From contig JADJNS010000005.1 of NCBI GenBank assembly GCA_016714225.1, forward strand, positions 124,001 through 188,000: a DNA stretch of 64,000 nt, written 5' to 3'. The stretch's first letter is position 1; each line of letters opens with the position of its first letter. The DNA is from Archangiaceae bacterium. Its GTDB lineage: Bacteria; Myxococcota; Myxococcia; Myxococcales; Myxococcaceae. Under the pieces are notes generated by a model. That model saw only the letters and a program-made list of their open reading frames with translations, ran no database searches and was not told the DNA's origin. Shown piece after piece: positions 53,476-61,950 of this stretch. The position numbers and the translations under genes are program-made.

Positions 53476-55053
53476 ATGCAGCGCGCCACTGACGTGCCAG
53501 CGCGGGTTCTGCTGGTCGATGACCGGCCGAGCAACCTCACCGCCCTCGAGGCGGTGCTGCAGCCGCTCGGCGCCGAGCTGGTGAAGGCCACCTCGGGCGA
53601 AGAGGCGCTGTGGAGACTGCTCGAGCACGAGTTCGCGCTGGTGCTGCTCGACGTGCAGATGCCGGGGCTCGACGGCTTTCGGGTGGCGCAGCTGATTCGC
53701 GAGCGGCCGTCGACCCAGTCGCTGCCGATCATCTTCCTCACCGCGCTGTCGCGCGAGCCCGACCACATCTTCCGCGGCTACGAGCACGGCGCGGTCGACT
53801 ACCTGGTGAAGCCCTTCGACGCGAACGTGCTGCGCTCGAAGGTGGCGGTGTTCGTCGACCTCTACCGCAAGTCGAAGCTGGTCGAGATTCAGGCCGAGCT
53901 GATTCGCAAGAAAGAGCGCGAAGAGCTGCAGCTGGCCAGCGAAGAGCGCTTTCGGCGGCTCACCGAGGCGGTGCCGGTGTGCCTGTGGGCCATTCGCAAC
54001 GACGGCACGGCGTACTACTCGAACCGCAAGGCCGGCTCGTGCTTCTCGCCCAGCACTCCCGAGCCGTCGCACTTTCTCGATGCGGTGCACCCCGAAGACC
54101 GGGCGATGGTCGACGCGGGGTGGAAGCAGGCGCGCTCGTACCTCGAGCCGTTTCAGCTCGAGTGCCGGCTGCGCAACCGCACCGACACCTGGCGGTGGTT
54201 CTCGCTGCACGGGGTGCCGACCTACGACGCCTCGGGAGTCTCGGTGGGGTGGATCGTGTCGGGCTCCGACATCGACCGCAGCCGGCGCGCCGAAGAGTCG
54301 CTGCTGCAGAAAGAGAGCGAGCTGCAGGTCGCCAACGCCGCGAAGGACGCGTTCATGGCCGCCGCGTCGCACGAGCTGCGCTCTCCGCTCACCGCCGCCA
54401 AGCTCGCGCTGCGCAAGGTGAACAAGGGCGGGCCCACCTCGGTGACGCCCAAGACGGTCGAGCTGGTGGCGCGCCAGGTCGACCGCATGGCCAAGCTCGT
54501 CGATGACCTGTTCGACGTGTCGCGGCTGCAGCACGGCCGGCTCGCGCTCGAGCTGTCGAAGTTCGACCTCGCCTCTCTGGCGAAAGAGGTGCACGAGCGG
54601 GTCTCGGGCTGCTCCGAGCGGCACGTGTTTCGCTGTGAGGTGCCCAGCGGGCTCGAGCTGTACGCCGACCGCGGCCGGTTGGACCAGGTGCTCACCAACC
54701 TGCTCGCGAACGCGGTGCGCTACTCACCCGAGGGCGGCGAGGTCGTCATCGGCGCCGAGCCGACCGGCGAGAACGTTCACCTGTACGTGAAGGACCAGGG
54801 CGTCGGTATTCCCAAAGAGAAGCACAAGGTCATCTTCGAGCGGTTCGGTCAGGCGCACGGGGCTCGGTATGGCGGGTTGGGCCTCGGCCTCACCATCGTC
54901 GAGGGCATCGTGCTGCAGCATCAGGGGAGAATCTGGGTCGAGTCTGATGGGCAGCCCGGGCTCGGCAGTACGTTTCATGTGCAGCTGCCGAGGGCGGCGG
55001 CGGCCAAGGCTGAGGTTCAGCAGCCGCAGCTCTCGCTGGTGGCAGCCTCTTGA
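53476..55053 (+). CDS. REC-PAS hybrid histidine kinase
   Basis: 525 residues. An N-terminal receiver about 11-125 has the phosphoacceptor Asp59 (LVLLDVQMPGLDGF) and the conserved Lys in YLVKPFD. A short coiled coil leads to a PAS domain about 155-275 (RFRRLTEAVPVCLWAIRNDG, HPEDRAMVDAGW, FQLECRLRNRTDTWRWFSLHG), then HisKA with His299 (AASHELRSPLTAAKLAL) and HATPase (NLLANAVRYSPEGG, DQGVGIP, GGLGLGLTIVEG). It starts 6 bp after the large hybrid kinase, so the two are probably co-expressed. The receiver placed before the kinase suggests it takes phosphate from that upstream kinase's relay. The output regulator is not in the window. Confidence 0.93.
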   Translation: MQRATDVPARVLLVDDRPSNLTALEAVLQPLGAELVKATSGEEALWRLLEHEFALVLLDVQMPGLDGFRVAQLIRERPSTQSLPIIFLTALSREPDHIFRGYEHGAVDYLVKPFDANVLRSKVAVFVDLYRKSKLVEIQAELIRKKEREELQLASEERFRRLTEAVPVCLWAIRNDGTAYYSNRKAGSCFSPSTPEPSHFLDAVHPEDRAMVDAGWKQARSYLEPFQLECRLRNRTDTWRWFSLHGVPTYDASGVSVGWIVSGSDIDRSRRAEESLLQKESELQVANAAKDAFMAAASHELRSPLTAAKLALRKVNKGGPTSVTPKTVELVARQVDRMAKLVDDLFDVSRLQHGRLALELSKFDLASLAKEVHERVSGCSERHVFRCEVPSGLELYADRGRLDQVLTNLLANAVRYSPEGGEVVIGAEPTGENVHLYVKDQGVGIPKEKHKVIFERFGQAHGARYGGLGLGLTIVEGIVLQHQGRIWVESDGQPGLGSTFHVQLPRAAAAKAEVQQPQLSLVAAS

Positions 55054-55068
55054 GAGAAGAAAGCCCCC

Positions 55069-55085
55069 TCTCCCCTCGCGGGAGA
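55069..55085 (+). terminator. short GC hairpin after the kinase operon
   Basis: TCTCCC, loop CTCGC, GGGAGA: a 6-bp stem 16 bp after the kinase stop, inside a CCCCTCTCCC...GGGAGA motif. No T-run follows, so the terminator role is uncertain. Confidence 0.35.
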
Positions 55086-55446
55086 CGGGCGCGACGGGGC
55101 CGAAGGGCGATACCGGAGCAACGGGTGCTGTTGGAGCAGCCGGCCCTCAGGGACCTGCTGGCCCGGCGGGCACCGGCGGCCCGCTGCTCTACGTGAACAA
55201 CACCGACACGTTTGGCATCGACGTATCGAGCAACACATTTGCCACCGTCTACAGCGTCGGCGACGACCTGGTGCTCACCCAGAGCACCCGGGTGCTGGTC
55301 GAGTTCGGCGCAGGCAGCACGGCGACCCGGCCATCACCTCGGTCGAGGCGGCGGGCGGCGTCGCGAGCCGCGGGCCGACCTCGAAAATCTCAGCGATTCC
55401 GAAAGGCTACATCAAAACGCGACAATCGCCCGCCCGCTCTTCTTAG
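55085..55446 (+). pseudogene. 5'-truncated collagen-like (Gly-X-Y) protein remnant
   Basis: Read from about 55085 in frame: TGATGPKGDTGATGAVGAAG then PQGPAGPAG, a collagen-like Gly-X-Y tract, followed by LLYVNNTDTFGIDVSSNTFA and TRVLVEFGAGST. A one-base loss near 55322 shifts the frame, after which DPAITSVEAAGGVASRGPTS reads on to TAG at 55444. There is no start codon or signal peptide, and upstream sequence is the kinase terminator region, so the 5' part is missing. Such proteins occur as phage tail-fibre-like or spore/surface filaments. It ends 15 bp before the NlpC/P60 gene. Confidence 0.7.
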
Positions 55447-55461
55447 GAGTTGGGAGAAAAC

Positions 55462-57072
55462 ATGACCGTCTCGAACGAGAGCAGCGGCACGTCGTGGTCA
55501 CACGATCAGGCGGTGCGGGCGCGGGAGCTCGCGAAGCAGGCGAGCGATCGCGCGGCCGCAGCCCAGCGAGACCTCGACGCCGCGCGCAAGGTGAGCCGTG
55601 GCGACCCCGACGCTGCGGCGGCGGTTCAAGCGGCTCAGAAGCGCGCGGCCGCGGCCCAGGCCGAGGCGACGCGGGCGAAGCTCCACGCCGACTCCTTCGC
55701 CGAGAACAACCCCGCGCTGCTCGAGCTCCAGGGGCCGGCCGGCGAGCAGCCCGATGCGGCGCAGCTGCAGGCGTACCGGGCCGCGGTGGGCATGGTGACC
55801 GAGGCCCTGCAGGTGCCGGGCGCCGACGAGGCGCAGCTGCTCGCCGAGGCGCGGCAGTTCGTCGACAGCCAGCTGCAGCCTTTTCTGGCCGCCAACGGCA
55901 GCGACGGCGACACCGAGGCGCTGCGCGCGGGGCTGCTCACCGAGCTGGGCAAGCCCGAGAACGTCGCGGCGCTCGCGACCGCGATGAGCGTCGGCCCGCA
56001 GGCGACGGGGGTGACCCCGCCGGAGCTGCCGGCTCCGCCGGAGCCGAGCAAGCTGGAGGCGGCGCTCGACTGGAGCCTCACCCAGCAGGGAGCGCCCTAT
56101 GTCGGCGCGGCGAGCCCGTTTCGGTTCGGAGATCGCCCGGGCGACGGCCGCACCTACCAGGGCGGGGGGCAGCACCCGTACGTCTCGCCCGCCGGGGTCA
56201 TCGGCTACGACTGCTCGGGCTTCGTGGTGGCGGTTTTCCGCAAGGCGGGCGTCGATCTCGTCGCGCACGGCATGAGCAGCAGCGGCGGCTACAAGAGCGG
56301 CCTGCCGGCGGTGGAGAAAGATCAGCTGCAGCCCGGCGACCTGCTCACCAAAGACGGCCACGTCGTCATCTACATCGGCGACAACAAGGTCATCGAGTCG
56401 ACGCCGCCCGGCGTGAAGGTGAGCGACGCGAGCAAGTTCATCAACGACAGCTCGTACGTCGGCCGGCGCGTGCCGCCCGAGTGGTACGGGGGCACGGCCG
56501 AGGAGCAGGCCAGCGTGGGCGCCATCTCCGGCGGCTCCGACTCCACGGCTGCGAGCGGCTTCGCGCGCACTGCGCCGGGCGCCACGGGCACCGGCAACGG
56601 AGGCGGCACCACGGCTCCACGGCAGACGTCGAGCGCGACCGGCGGCTCATCGGCGGCGAGGGCGAGCCACGACACGATGATGGACGCGTGGATCATTCAG
56701 CTGCTGAACAAGAGCGGCGACCTGCTCCTCGCGGCGATAGCAGGCGACGCAGACCTCTCGAGCGTGCTGGAGGGGCACCCCGGCGTGGCCGAGGCGCTCT
56801 CGAATTGGCAGCCGGGTCAGCCAGTGCCGCCCGAGGTGTCGACCTTCTTGAGCGACACGCTGGGCCAGGCGGGCATCACCGCGGTGCCCGGCCCTGACGG
56901 CAAGCCGCAGCTGATCAGCGCCGACGGCGCGCAGCTCACCGACGCCGGCGGGCTCGAGCAGGCGCTGGGCCTCGAGCCGGGCGCGCTCGCTGGCCGCGGC
57001 CCCGACTTCGAGCCCGGCCGCTCGTACTCGCCCGCCGCGCTGAGCACGTCGCTGATGACCATTCGCGGCTGA
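55462..57072 (+). CDS. NlpC/P60 family peptidoglycan endopeptidase without signal peptide
   Basis: 536 residues from ATG 55462 (GGGAGAAAAC just upstream). Residues 10-190 are Ala/Gln/Arg-rich helices (coiled-coil-like, AAAAQRDLDAARKVSRGDPD). The NlpC/P60 cysteine-peptidase domain covers about 195-320: ALDWSLTQQGAPYVGAASPF, catalytic Cys251 in GYDCSGFVVAVF, and His300 in KDGHVVIYIGD. A Gly/Ser/Thr linker and a C-terminal helical domain (about 400-536) follow. It should cut peptide cross-links of peptidoglycan. No Sec or Tat signal is seen, so it is either released by lysis or a secretion machine, or acts as an effector; this is unresolved. Confidence 0.88.
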   Translation: MTVSNESSGTSWSHDQAVRARELAKQASDRAAAAQRDLDAARKVSRGDPDAAAAVQAAQKRAAAAQAEATRAKLHADSFAENNPALLELQGPAGEQPDAAQLQAYRAAVGMVTEALQVPGADEAQLLAEARQFVDSQLQPFLAANGSDGDTEALRAGLLTELGKPENVAALATAMSVGPQATGVTPPELPAPPEPSKLEAALDWSLTQQGAPYVGAASPFRFGDRPGDGRTYQGGGQHPYVSPAGVIGYDCSGFVVAVFRKAGVDLVAHGMSSSGGYKSGLPAVEKDQLQPGDLLTKDGHVVIYIGDNKVIESTPPGVKVSDASKFINDSSYVGRRVPPEWYGGTAEEQASVGAISGGSDSTAASGFARTAPGATGTGNGGGTTAPRQTSSATGGSSAARASHDTMMDAWIIQLLNKSGDLLLAAIAGDADLSSVLEGHPGVAEALSNWQPGQPVPPEVSTFLSDTLGQAGITAVPGPDGKPQLISADGAQLTDAGGLEQALGLEPGALAGRGPDFEPGRSYSPAALSTSLMTIRG

Positions 57073-57371
57073 CCCCCGTCGCCCCGAAGCGTCATTCGCG
57101 GGAGACGCGCGCGCGCGCGGCGAGCGCACCTCCTCGTGGACCCGCGGCGGCAGTCGTGTCGACTCCGCCACCTTCGGCCACCCTTCGCGCACTGCCCGGT
57201 GCAACACCGTCAGCTCCGGCCTGCGCGGTCGGTACTCGTCTCGTCCCCCGTCCAACGATGGCCACGCTACCCGTCGACCCTGACACCGCAGCGGGGGGGA
57301 CGCACTGGGGGGGCACGAGCACCCAGGCTGCGGGCGCGGGCATGTCGCTCCTCGGCTAGGCTCGGCCCTCG
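57073..57371. other. 299-bp spacer without a supported gene
   Basis: I see no credible gene on either strand. There is a run of alternating CG near 57105-57120. Short open frames here lack ribosome sites and recognisable text. Confidence 0.5.
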
Positions 57372-57785
57372 ATGCGCATTTCGGCTGGCTACCGCTTCGC
57401 GCTCGCCGCCAAGGGGCTGCTGCTCTTCTGCATGGCCGCCGTGTTCGGCGCGCTCGTCGCTCGCGGCGCCTTTGCTGCCGACCGCGCGCTGCTGCTGCGC
57501 CCTCTCGCGCTGGTGGTGTTCGGCGTGCCCCTCGTCTTTCTGGGGTGGACCTCGCTGCTCGCCTTCGCCGATGCGCTCGTCGGCGCTGCGGTCGAGGTCG
57601 ACGGCGCCGTCGCGCTTCAGCCTCGACGCCGGCGCTGGGGCACCTCGTTTCGGCTGCCCAACGGGCGCGCCGCCGAGTTCGTGCTCTACAACCCCTACCC
57701 GCCGCTGGTGCCCGACGCGAAGTACGGCGTCACCATCGGCCGCTACTCGCGCGTGCTGGTGCAGGCGCCGCGCCCGCAGCCCTGA
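57372..57785 (+). CDS. small membrane protein with two helices, unknown function
   Basis: 137 residues from ATG 57372. Two hydrophobic helices, about 8-34 (FALAAKGLLLFCMAAVFGAL) and 42-66 (LRPLALVVFGVPLVFLGWTS), are followed by a soluble beta-rich tail of about 65 residues (VEVDGAVALQPRRRRWGTSF, AAEFVLYNPYPPLVPDAKYG). I do not recognise the family. The arrangement is like small DUF-type inner-membrane proteins with a cytoplasmic beta domain. It converges with the next gene, whose stop is 4 bp away. Confidence 0.65.
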   Translation: MRISAGYRFALAAKGLLLFCMAAVFGALVARGAFAADRALLLRPLALVVFGVPLVFLGWTSLLAFADALVGAAVEVDGAVALQPRRRRWGTSFRLPNGRAAEFVLYNPYPPLVPDAKYGVTIGRYSRVLVQAPRPQP

Positions 57786-57789
57786 GCGC

Positions 57790-58512
57790 TCACCCCGGCA
57801 CCACGCGCGGCAACAGCAGCGCGATCGCCACCGCGAACACCACGTACAGCCCGGCGATGAGAAGGTTCAGCTTGTTCAGGTGCCCCGCGATGGTGCTCGC
57901 CAGCGTGCTGTCGATGACCCCGCTCAGCTCGTTGCGCACCTTCAGCAGGTCCACCCCGCCCGCTTGCGCCTCTTCGCTGCGAAACCGCGCCAGCGTCACC
58001 TTCTGAATGCGCTCGAGAAGGCCGGTGAGCAGCTTGCGCGCCACCCACGCCCGCATGCCCGTCTGCGCGGCGCGCCCCTCGAGCAGCTTGCTCACCGCGG
58101 TGTTCAGCCGCTGCTCCGCATCGCGCAGCGGCACCCGCTCGACCGTGCGGCCGATCGCCCCCGCCCGCTCGCCGTGCGCGCTCTCGTCGGTGACGCCGAT
58201 TTGCCCGAACAGCAGCTTCAAGACGCGCGTGCCCAGCTGCAGCTTCTGCAGCCCGTGCAAGAGCCCCCGCATCACCGCGTTCTTCACCGCCAGAATGCCC
58301 GTCACCACCGCCAGCGCCACCAGCGACAGCACCGCCGCGATCAGCCCGCGCACCCATGAGCCCTCGGCCGCGAAGTACACCGTCGCGAGGGTGACCACCG
58401 CGCCCAGCAGCACCATGCCGAACACCGTGCGCAGCAGCGCCTTCAGCGCCGCCCCGATGACCGGGCCGAGCAGCTCGAGCAGCCCCGCGAACGCTGGCCC
58501 CAGGTCGGGCAT
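57790..58512 (-). CDS. integral membrane protein, unknown function
   Basis: 240 residues. Hydrophobic helices lie near 15-50 (VIGAALKALLRTVFGMVLLG), 55-76 (LIAAVLSLVALAVVTGILAV) and the C-terminus (LLIAGLYVVFAVAIALLLPR). Between them is a long amphipathic, charged helical region (ERVPLRDAEQRLNTAVSKLL, LTGLLERIQKVTLARFRSEE). No known family is recognised. It starts 3 bp after the stop of the DUF1554-like lipoprotein gene on the same strand, so the two probably form an operon. Confidence 0.7.
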   Translation of the reverse strand: MPDLGPAFAGLLELLGPVIGAALKALLRTVFGMVLLGAVVTLATVYFAAEGSWVRGLIAAVLSLVALAVVTGILAVKNAVMRGLLHGLQKLQLGTRVLKLLFGQIGVTDESAHGERAGAIGRTVERVPLRDAEQRLNTAVSKLLEGRAAQTGMRAWVARKLLTGLLERIQKVTLARFRSEEAQAGGVDLLKVRNELSGVIDSTLASTIAGHLNKLNLLIAGLYVVFAVAIALLLPRVVPG

Positions 58513-58515
58513 TCT

Positions 58516-59430
58516 TCAGTTCCTCTCGAAGCAGTAGAACGACCCGCGCCCGCCGCCCGCGGTGATGTTCGGATTGCCGGTCTGCGCGCAGCTCTGGTTG
58601 TCGTGCGCCGAGTTCCACGAGGTGGGCGGCGTGCCCCCCGTTCCGTTGCGGTTCGAGTGGCCCACCCGGCCCTGAAACGCGGCGGCATTCGACGTCCAGT
58701 TGTTGCAGTGGTCGTCGTCGGCAGTGCCCGCCGCTGTCGAGCCGGTGAGAATGTCGTGCACGTTGGTGCCGCTGAACGGCACCACGTTGCCGCCCTCGTC
58801 GAGCGTCGTGGTCGGCCCCAGGTTGTTCACCCCCGCGTCGTCGTGCAGCTGCGCCAGGCCGTTCGCGATGACCACCCCTCGCGCGTTGCGCCACGGGCCC
58901 TGGCCGATGCGGTCGCGCGCATTCACCGTCGCGGTGCTCAGGTACGCGCGCCACGGCTTCGCCCCCAGCGACGGGTCGATGTTCCCCGCCAGCGTGGTGC
59001 AGAAGCGGTCGGCGCCGGTGAGCCCGTCGCCCGCGTCGCCGCGCAGGTCGCCGCCCAGGCCCATGCCGCGGCTCGTGGTGAAGAAGCTCATCGACGCGCT
59101 GATGCCGCCGTCGGGCCCCACCAGGCCCGTGCCGCCCGCCGTGCCGCTGCCGCCCGCGGTGCCGCTGCCTCCTGCCGTCGCGCTGCCTCCCGCCGTGCCG
59201 GTGCCGCCGCCGCTCGAGCCGCCCGCGGTGCCGGTGCCGCCCGCCGTCGCACTGCCTCCACCGCTGCCGCCCGCCGTCGCGCTGCCGCCGCCCGTGCTCG
59301 AACCGCCGCTACCGCCCGAGCCTCCCGAGGTGCCGCTGCCACCCGCGTTCGCCGAGCCGCCGCCGGTACCTCCGGTGCCCGGGTCTCCGCAGGCCAACGT
59401 CAGCAGGGCCACAAGGGTGAGCGTGCGCAT
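58516..59430 (-). CDS. Gly-Ser-Ala-linker lipoprotein with DUF1554-like C-terminal domain
   Basis: 304 residues from ATG 59430. MRTLTLVALLTLAC is a short lipoprotein signal. About 15-125 is a low-complexity GGSATAGGSGTAGG linker (imperfect DNA repeats at 59100-59370). The C-terminal domain MSFFTTSRGMGLGGDLRGDA, TGADRFCTTLAGNIDP, KPWRAYLSTATVNARDRIGQ, DDDHCNNWTS and GRGSFYCFERN matches the DUF1554/C-type-lectin-like group common in Leptospira and myxobacterial lipoproteins. Likely displayed on the surface; ligand unknown. Confidence 0.82.
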   Translation of the reverse strand: MRTLTLVALLTLACGDPGTGGTGGGSANAGGSGTSGGSGGSGGSSTGGGSATAGGSGGGSATAGGTGTAGGSSGGGTGTAGGSATAGGSGTAGGSGTAGGTGLVGPDGGISASMSFFTTSRGMGLGGDLRGDAGDGLTGADRFCTTLAGNIDPSLGAKPWRAYLSTATVNARDRIGQGPWRNARGVVIANGLAQLHDDAGVNNLGPTTTLDEGGNVVPFSGTNVHDILTGSTAAGTADDDHCNNWTSNAAAFQGRVGHSNRNGTGGTPPTSWNSAHDNQSCAQTGNPNITAGGGRGSFYCFERN

Positions 59431-59540
59431 GGTCGGTTTCCTTTCGCATCGATGGGCCGCGCAGGTTACCCCGACCTCAGAGCGGCGCTCACGGCGACGT
59501 GCGACCGGAGCGCGGCGAGCCTTCACGCCGGCCGCAAAAA

Positions 59541-60260
59541 TTCAGTCACGAAGGGATGTTCGAACATCGTCGCCTTCGAGGACAGTGCAACACCGCCTGG
59601 CTGCTCCAGCAAAAATTGCCGCGGAAAAGCGCCTCGTGGGGACTGTAAAGCGACGCGGGGTGGCACCACGCGTGCTCAACGGCGGCGCCACATGTTCACC
59701 GCCCCCAAGCAGTCCCTCAGACTCTCCCTCCCGCTGGTCGCCACCCTCTGGTGCGCCTGCGGAATCTCCGACGCCGAGCTCGGCACCGAAGGCCCGCCCC
59801 CCGACGAAGAGCTCTCTTCGACCGAAGGCCAGGCCCTGGTCAGCTGCGCCGCGCGCACCGACACCGGCTATTCGAACGGCAACGCCTTCGCCATCACCGT
59901 GGTCACCGCCGACGGTCAGCCCATCGAGCTCGCCACCGCCAACGCCTACAGCCTGATGCAGCGCGCCGCCGAGGCCGCCGGCGTGCCCCTGCGCGTGGTC
60001 TCGGGCTTTCGCACCATGGCCGAGCAGCGCTACCTCTACTCCTGCTACGTGAACTGCAACTGCAACGCCTGCACCCTCGCCGCCTCGCCCGGCTACTCGA
60101 ATCACCAGAGCGGTCACGCGCTCGACCTCAACACCGCCGCCGGCGGCGTCTACAACTGGCTCGCCGCCAACGCCGGCCGCTTCGGCTTCGCCCGCACCGT
60201 GCCCAGCGAGCCCTGGCACTGGGAGTACTGGGGCGGCGGCCCCGGCGGCGGCGCCTGCGC
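59541..60260 (+). repeat. duplicated 720-bp block, copy 1
   Basis: This block (150 bp of upstream DNA plus the first 190 codons of the M15 gene) is repeated at 62711-63430 with a constant offset of 3170 and no internal indels. Coding parts are almost identical, including third codon positions. Similarity stops abruptly after GGGPGGGACA. Confidence 0.93.
59549..59577. promoter_or_regulatory. nested palindrome/stem-loop upstream of M15 gene, copy 1
   Basis: CGAAGG and CCTTCG flank a 14-bp perfect palindrome GATGTTCGAACATC (59555-59568). The outer stem is kept in copy 2 (62719-62747) while the inner palindrome is altered there. It could be an operator or part of an RNA leader. Confidence 0.4.
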
Positions 60261-60996
60261 CACCCCGCCTCCCTGCGACCGCAGCGCGGGCGGCTTCACC
60301 TTCAGCTGCGACGGCCCGCAGCCGGGCATGGCGTGCGTGCAGCTCCTCGAGACCTCCGACTCGCACACGTGGAACGACAACTACCTCTGCTCCAACGTGA
60401 ACCTCGGCATGCGGTGGTCGAGCGCCGGCCCCCTCGCCGGCATGCGCTGCACCCAGCTCCTCGAAGGCGCCGACCCCGACACCTGGAACGACAACTTCAT
60501 CTGCGTGCCCGAGACCTCGCCGTACCGCTTCAACTGGTCGAGCGCCGGCCCCATCGCCGGGCAGGTCTGCGTGCAGCTCAACGAGCCCGCCGACCCCCAC
60601 ACGTGGAACGACAACTACCTCTGCTTCGACAGCTCGACCATCGTCCGCCAGAGCCGCGGCCCCTTCACCTTCAGCTCGGCCGGCGCCGTCGCCGGCAAGA
60701 GCTGCGTGCAGCTGCTCGAGCCCTCCGACCCGCACACCTGGAGCGACAACTACTTCTGCTCCGACACCGACCTCGGCATGAAGTGGTCGAGCGCCGGCCC
60801 CATCGCCGGCATGAGCTGCACCCAGATTGTCGAGGCCTCCGACCCCGACACCTGGAGCGACAACTACCTCTGCCTGCCCCCCGGCGCGCCGTACACGTTC
60901 AGCTGGAGCCAGGCCGGCCCCCGCAGCGAGAACTGCGTCGCCTGGTACGAAGGCGCCGACCCGCACACGTGGAACGACAACTACCTCTGCTGGTAG
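59692..60996 (+). CDS. M15 D-Ala-D-Ala carboxypeptidase-type lipoprotein with six HTWNDNYLC repeats
   Basis: 434 residues from ATG 59692. The N-terminus MFTAPKQSLRLSLPLVATLW leads into a Cys-Ala-Cys probable lipid or export site. Peptidase domain about 50-185: SGFRTMAEQ (104-112), zinc-ligand motif S136-N-H138...G141...A143-L-D145 and E173-P-W-H176, all as in VanY-type M15B enzymes that trim D-Ala from peptidoglycan stems. From about 195 there are six repeats of roughly 35 residues, W-x-S-A-G-P ... C-x-Q-L-x-E ... D-P-x-T-W-x-D-N-Y-x-C, probably disulfide-stabilised binding modules. The first 190 residues are duplicated in the gene at 62862. Confidence 0.9.
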   Translation: MFTAPKQSLRLSLPLVATLWCACGISDAELGTEGPPPDEELSSTEGQALVSCAARTDTGYSNGNAFAITVVTADGQPIELATANAYSLMQRAAEAAGVPLRVVSGFRTMAEQRYLYSCYVNCNCNACTLAASPGYSNHQSGHALDLNTAAGGVYNWLAANAGRFGFARTVPSEPWHWEYWGGGPGGGACATPPPCDRSAGGFTFSCDGPQPGMACVQLLETSDSHTWNDNYLCSNVNLGMRWSSAGPLAGMRCTQLLEGADPDTWNDNFICVPETSPYRFNWSSAGPIAGQVCVQLNEPADPHTWNDNYLCFDSSTIVRQSRGPFTFSSAGAVAGKSCVQLLEPSDPHTWSDNYFCSDTDLGMKWSSAGPIAGMSCTQIVEASDPDTWSDNYLCLPPGAPYTFSWSQAGPRSENCVAWYEGADPHTWNDNYLCW

Positions 60997-61012
60997 CCGT
61001 CGAAGAAACCGG

Positions 61013-61049
61013 CGTGGGCAGTGTGGCCTGATCCAGCGCACTGCCCACG
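61013..61049 (+). terminator. 11-bp-stem hairpin after the first M15 gene
   Basis: CGTGGGCAGTG and its exact complement CACTGCCCACG enclose a 15-nt loop, 17 bp after the stop at 60996. No T-run follows, so it may be a factor-dependent terminator or an mRNA end-protector. Confidence 0.5.
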
Positions 61050-61231
61050 AAGCATCCAGTCGCCAATGAATGGTTCTTCAACCGCGCGACATTTGGCCTC
61101 CGAAGTGGAGCCGCCACACTCCAAGTTCGCCCCCCTCGACCTGAAATCGTACAGTTGGTGCATCGCAGGCTGACACGGCCGCGATAATTCGCGCCGTTGC
61201 CCGAGGCGAAAACTTCTTCGAGGAGCTCATC

Positions 61232-61900
61232 ATGACTGTCGCCGCCGCCCACGGTTCATCCAGCTCGTCCCTGCGCTTCGGAGCCCACTCCTCCAACGTT
61301 CGGCACCTCCAGCAGATGCTCCGCGCCGCCGGCATCGACGCCGGCCCCATCGACGGTCACTTCGGGCCCAAGACGCTGCACGGCCTCAAGGCCTACCAGC
61401 GCAGCCGCGGCCTGCAGGTCGACGGCGTCGCGGGCCCCAAGACCTGGCGCGCGCTCAACCACCACGCTCCGGCGGTGCACCACGGCAGCGGCGACGGCTT
61501 CACTCCCGCGGGCGGCAAGCACGTTCACGCGTACATTCACGGCCACCCCAAGACCATCACCGTGGTGCCCGTGGGCAACGGCAAGTACCTCCGCGCCGAC
61601 GCCGCCAAGGCCTTCTTGAAGATGCAGAAGGCCGCGCGCGCCGCCGGCGTTCACCTCTCGGTGGTGAGCGGCTTTCGCACCATGGAGCAGCAGAAGTACC
61701 TCTACAACCTCTACCTGCACCACCACGGCAACCTCGCCGCGAAGCCCGGCTACTCGAACCACCAGAACGGCATCGCGGTCGACATCGGCGGCATCGGCGG
61801 GCGCGGCACCAAGGCCGACCGCTGGCTGCGCCACCACGCGGCCCAGTTCGGGTTCAAGAACCTGCCCAGCGAGTTCTGGCACTACAACTTCGTGGGCTGA
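61232..61900 (+). CDS. endolysin-like protein: peptidoglycan-binding plus M15 peptidase
   Basis: 222 residues; a GAGGAG ribosome site precedes ATG 61232. Residues about 14-75 are a PG_binding_1 domain (SSNVRHLQQMLRAAGIDAGP, DGHFGPKTLHGLKAYQRSRG, VAGPKTWRAL). Residues about 115-222 are an M15 peptidase with SGFRTMEQQ (146-154), H177 and D184 in YSNHQNGIAVDIGG, and E214-F-W-H217. Catalytic residues are complete. There is no signal peptide, so the domain order and lack of export signal resemble phage endolysins and some secreted lytic effectors. It lies between the two duplicated M15 genes but is only distantly similar to them. Confidence 0.9.
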   Translation: MTVAAAHGSSSSSLRFGAHSSNVRHLQQMLRAAGIDAGPIDGHFGPKTLHGLKAYQRSRGLQVDGVAGPKTWRALNHHAPAVHHGSGDGFTPAGGKHVHAYIHGHPKTITVVPVGNGKYLRADAAKAFLKMQKAARAAGVHLSVVSGFRTMEQQKYLYNLYLHHHGNLAAKPGYSNHQNGIAVDIGGIGGRGTKADRWLRHHAAQFGFKNLPSEFWHYNFVG

Positions 61901-61950
61901 GCCCCGCGCTCGACGCGCCGCCCCGCCCGATTCGACGTACGCTCCCGGGC

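Noticed and set aside
57092..57359. Small open frames on both strands in the spacer before 57372
   Set aside because: Low-complexity text, no ribosome sites and no recognisable motif.
59555..59568. GATGTTCGAACATC as a LexA/SOS box
   Set aside because: It resembles Gram-positive LexA sites, but not the myxobacterial form as I know it, and it is not kept in the duplicate copy.
59671..59688. Sigma-54-like TGGCAC-N5-GTGC upstream of both M15 genes
   Set aside because: The -12 element has a mismatch and the implied transcript would begin about 5 nt before the ATG, leaving no ribosome site. Identity between copies is explained by the duplication.
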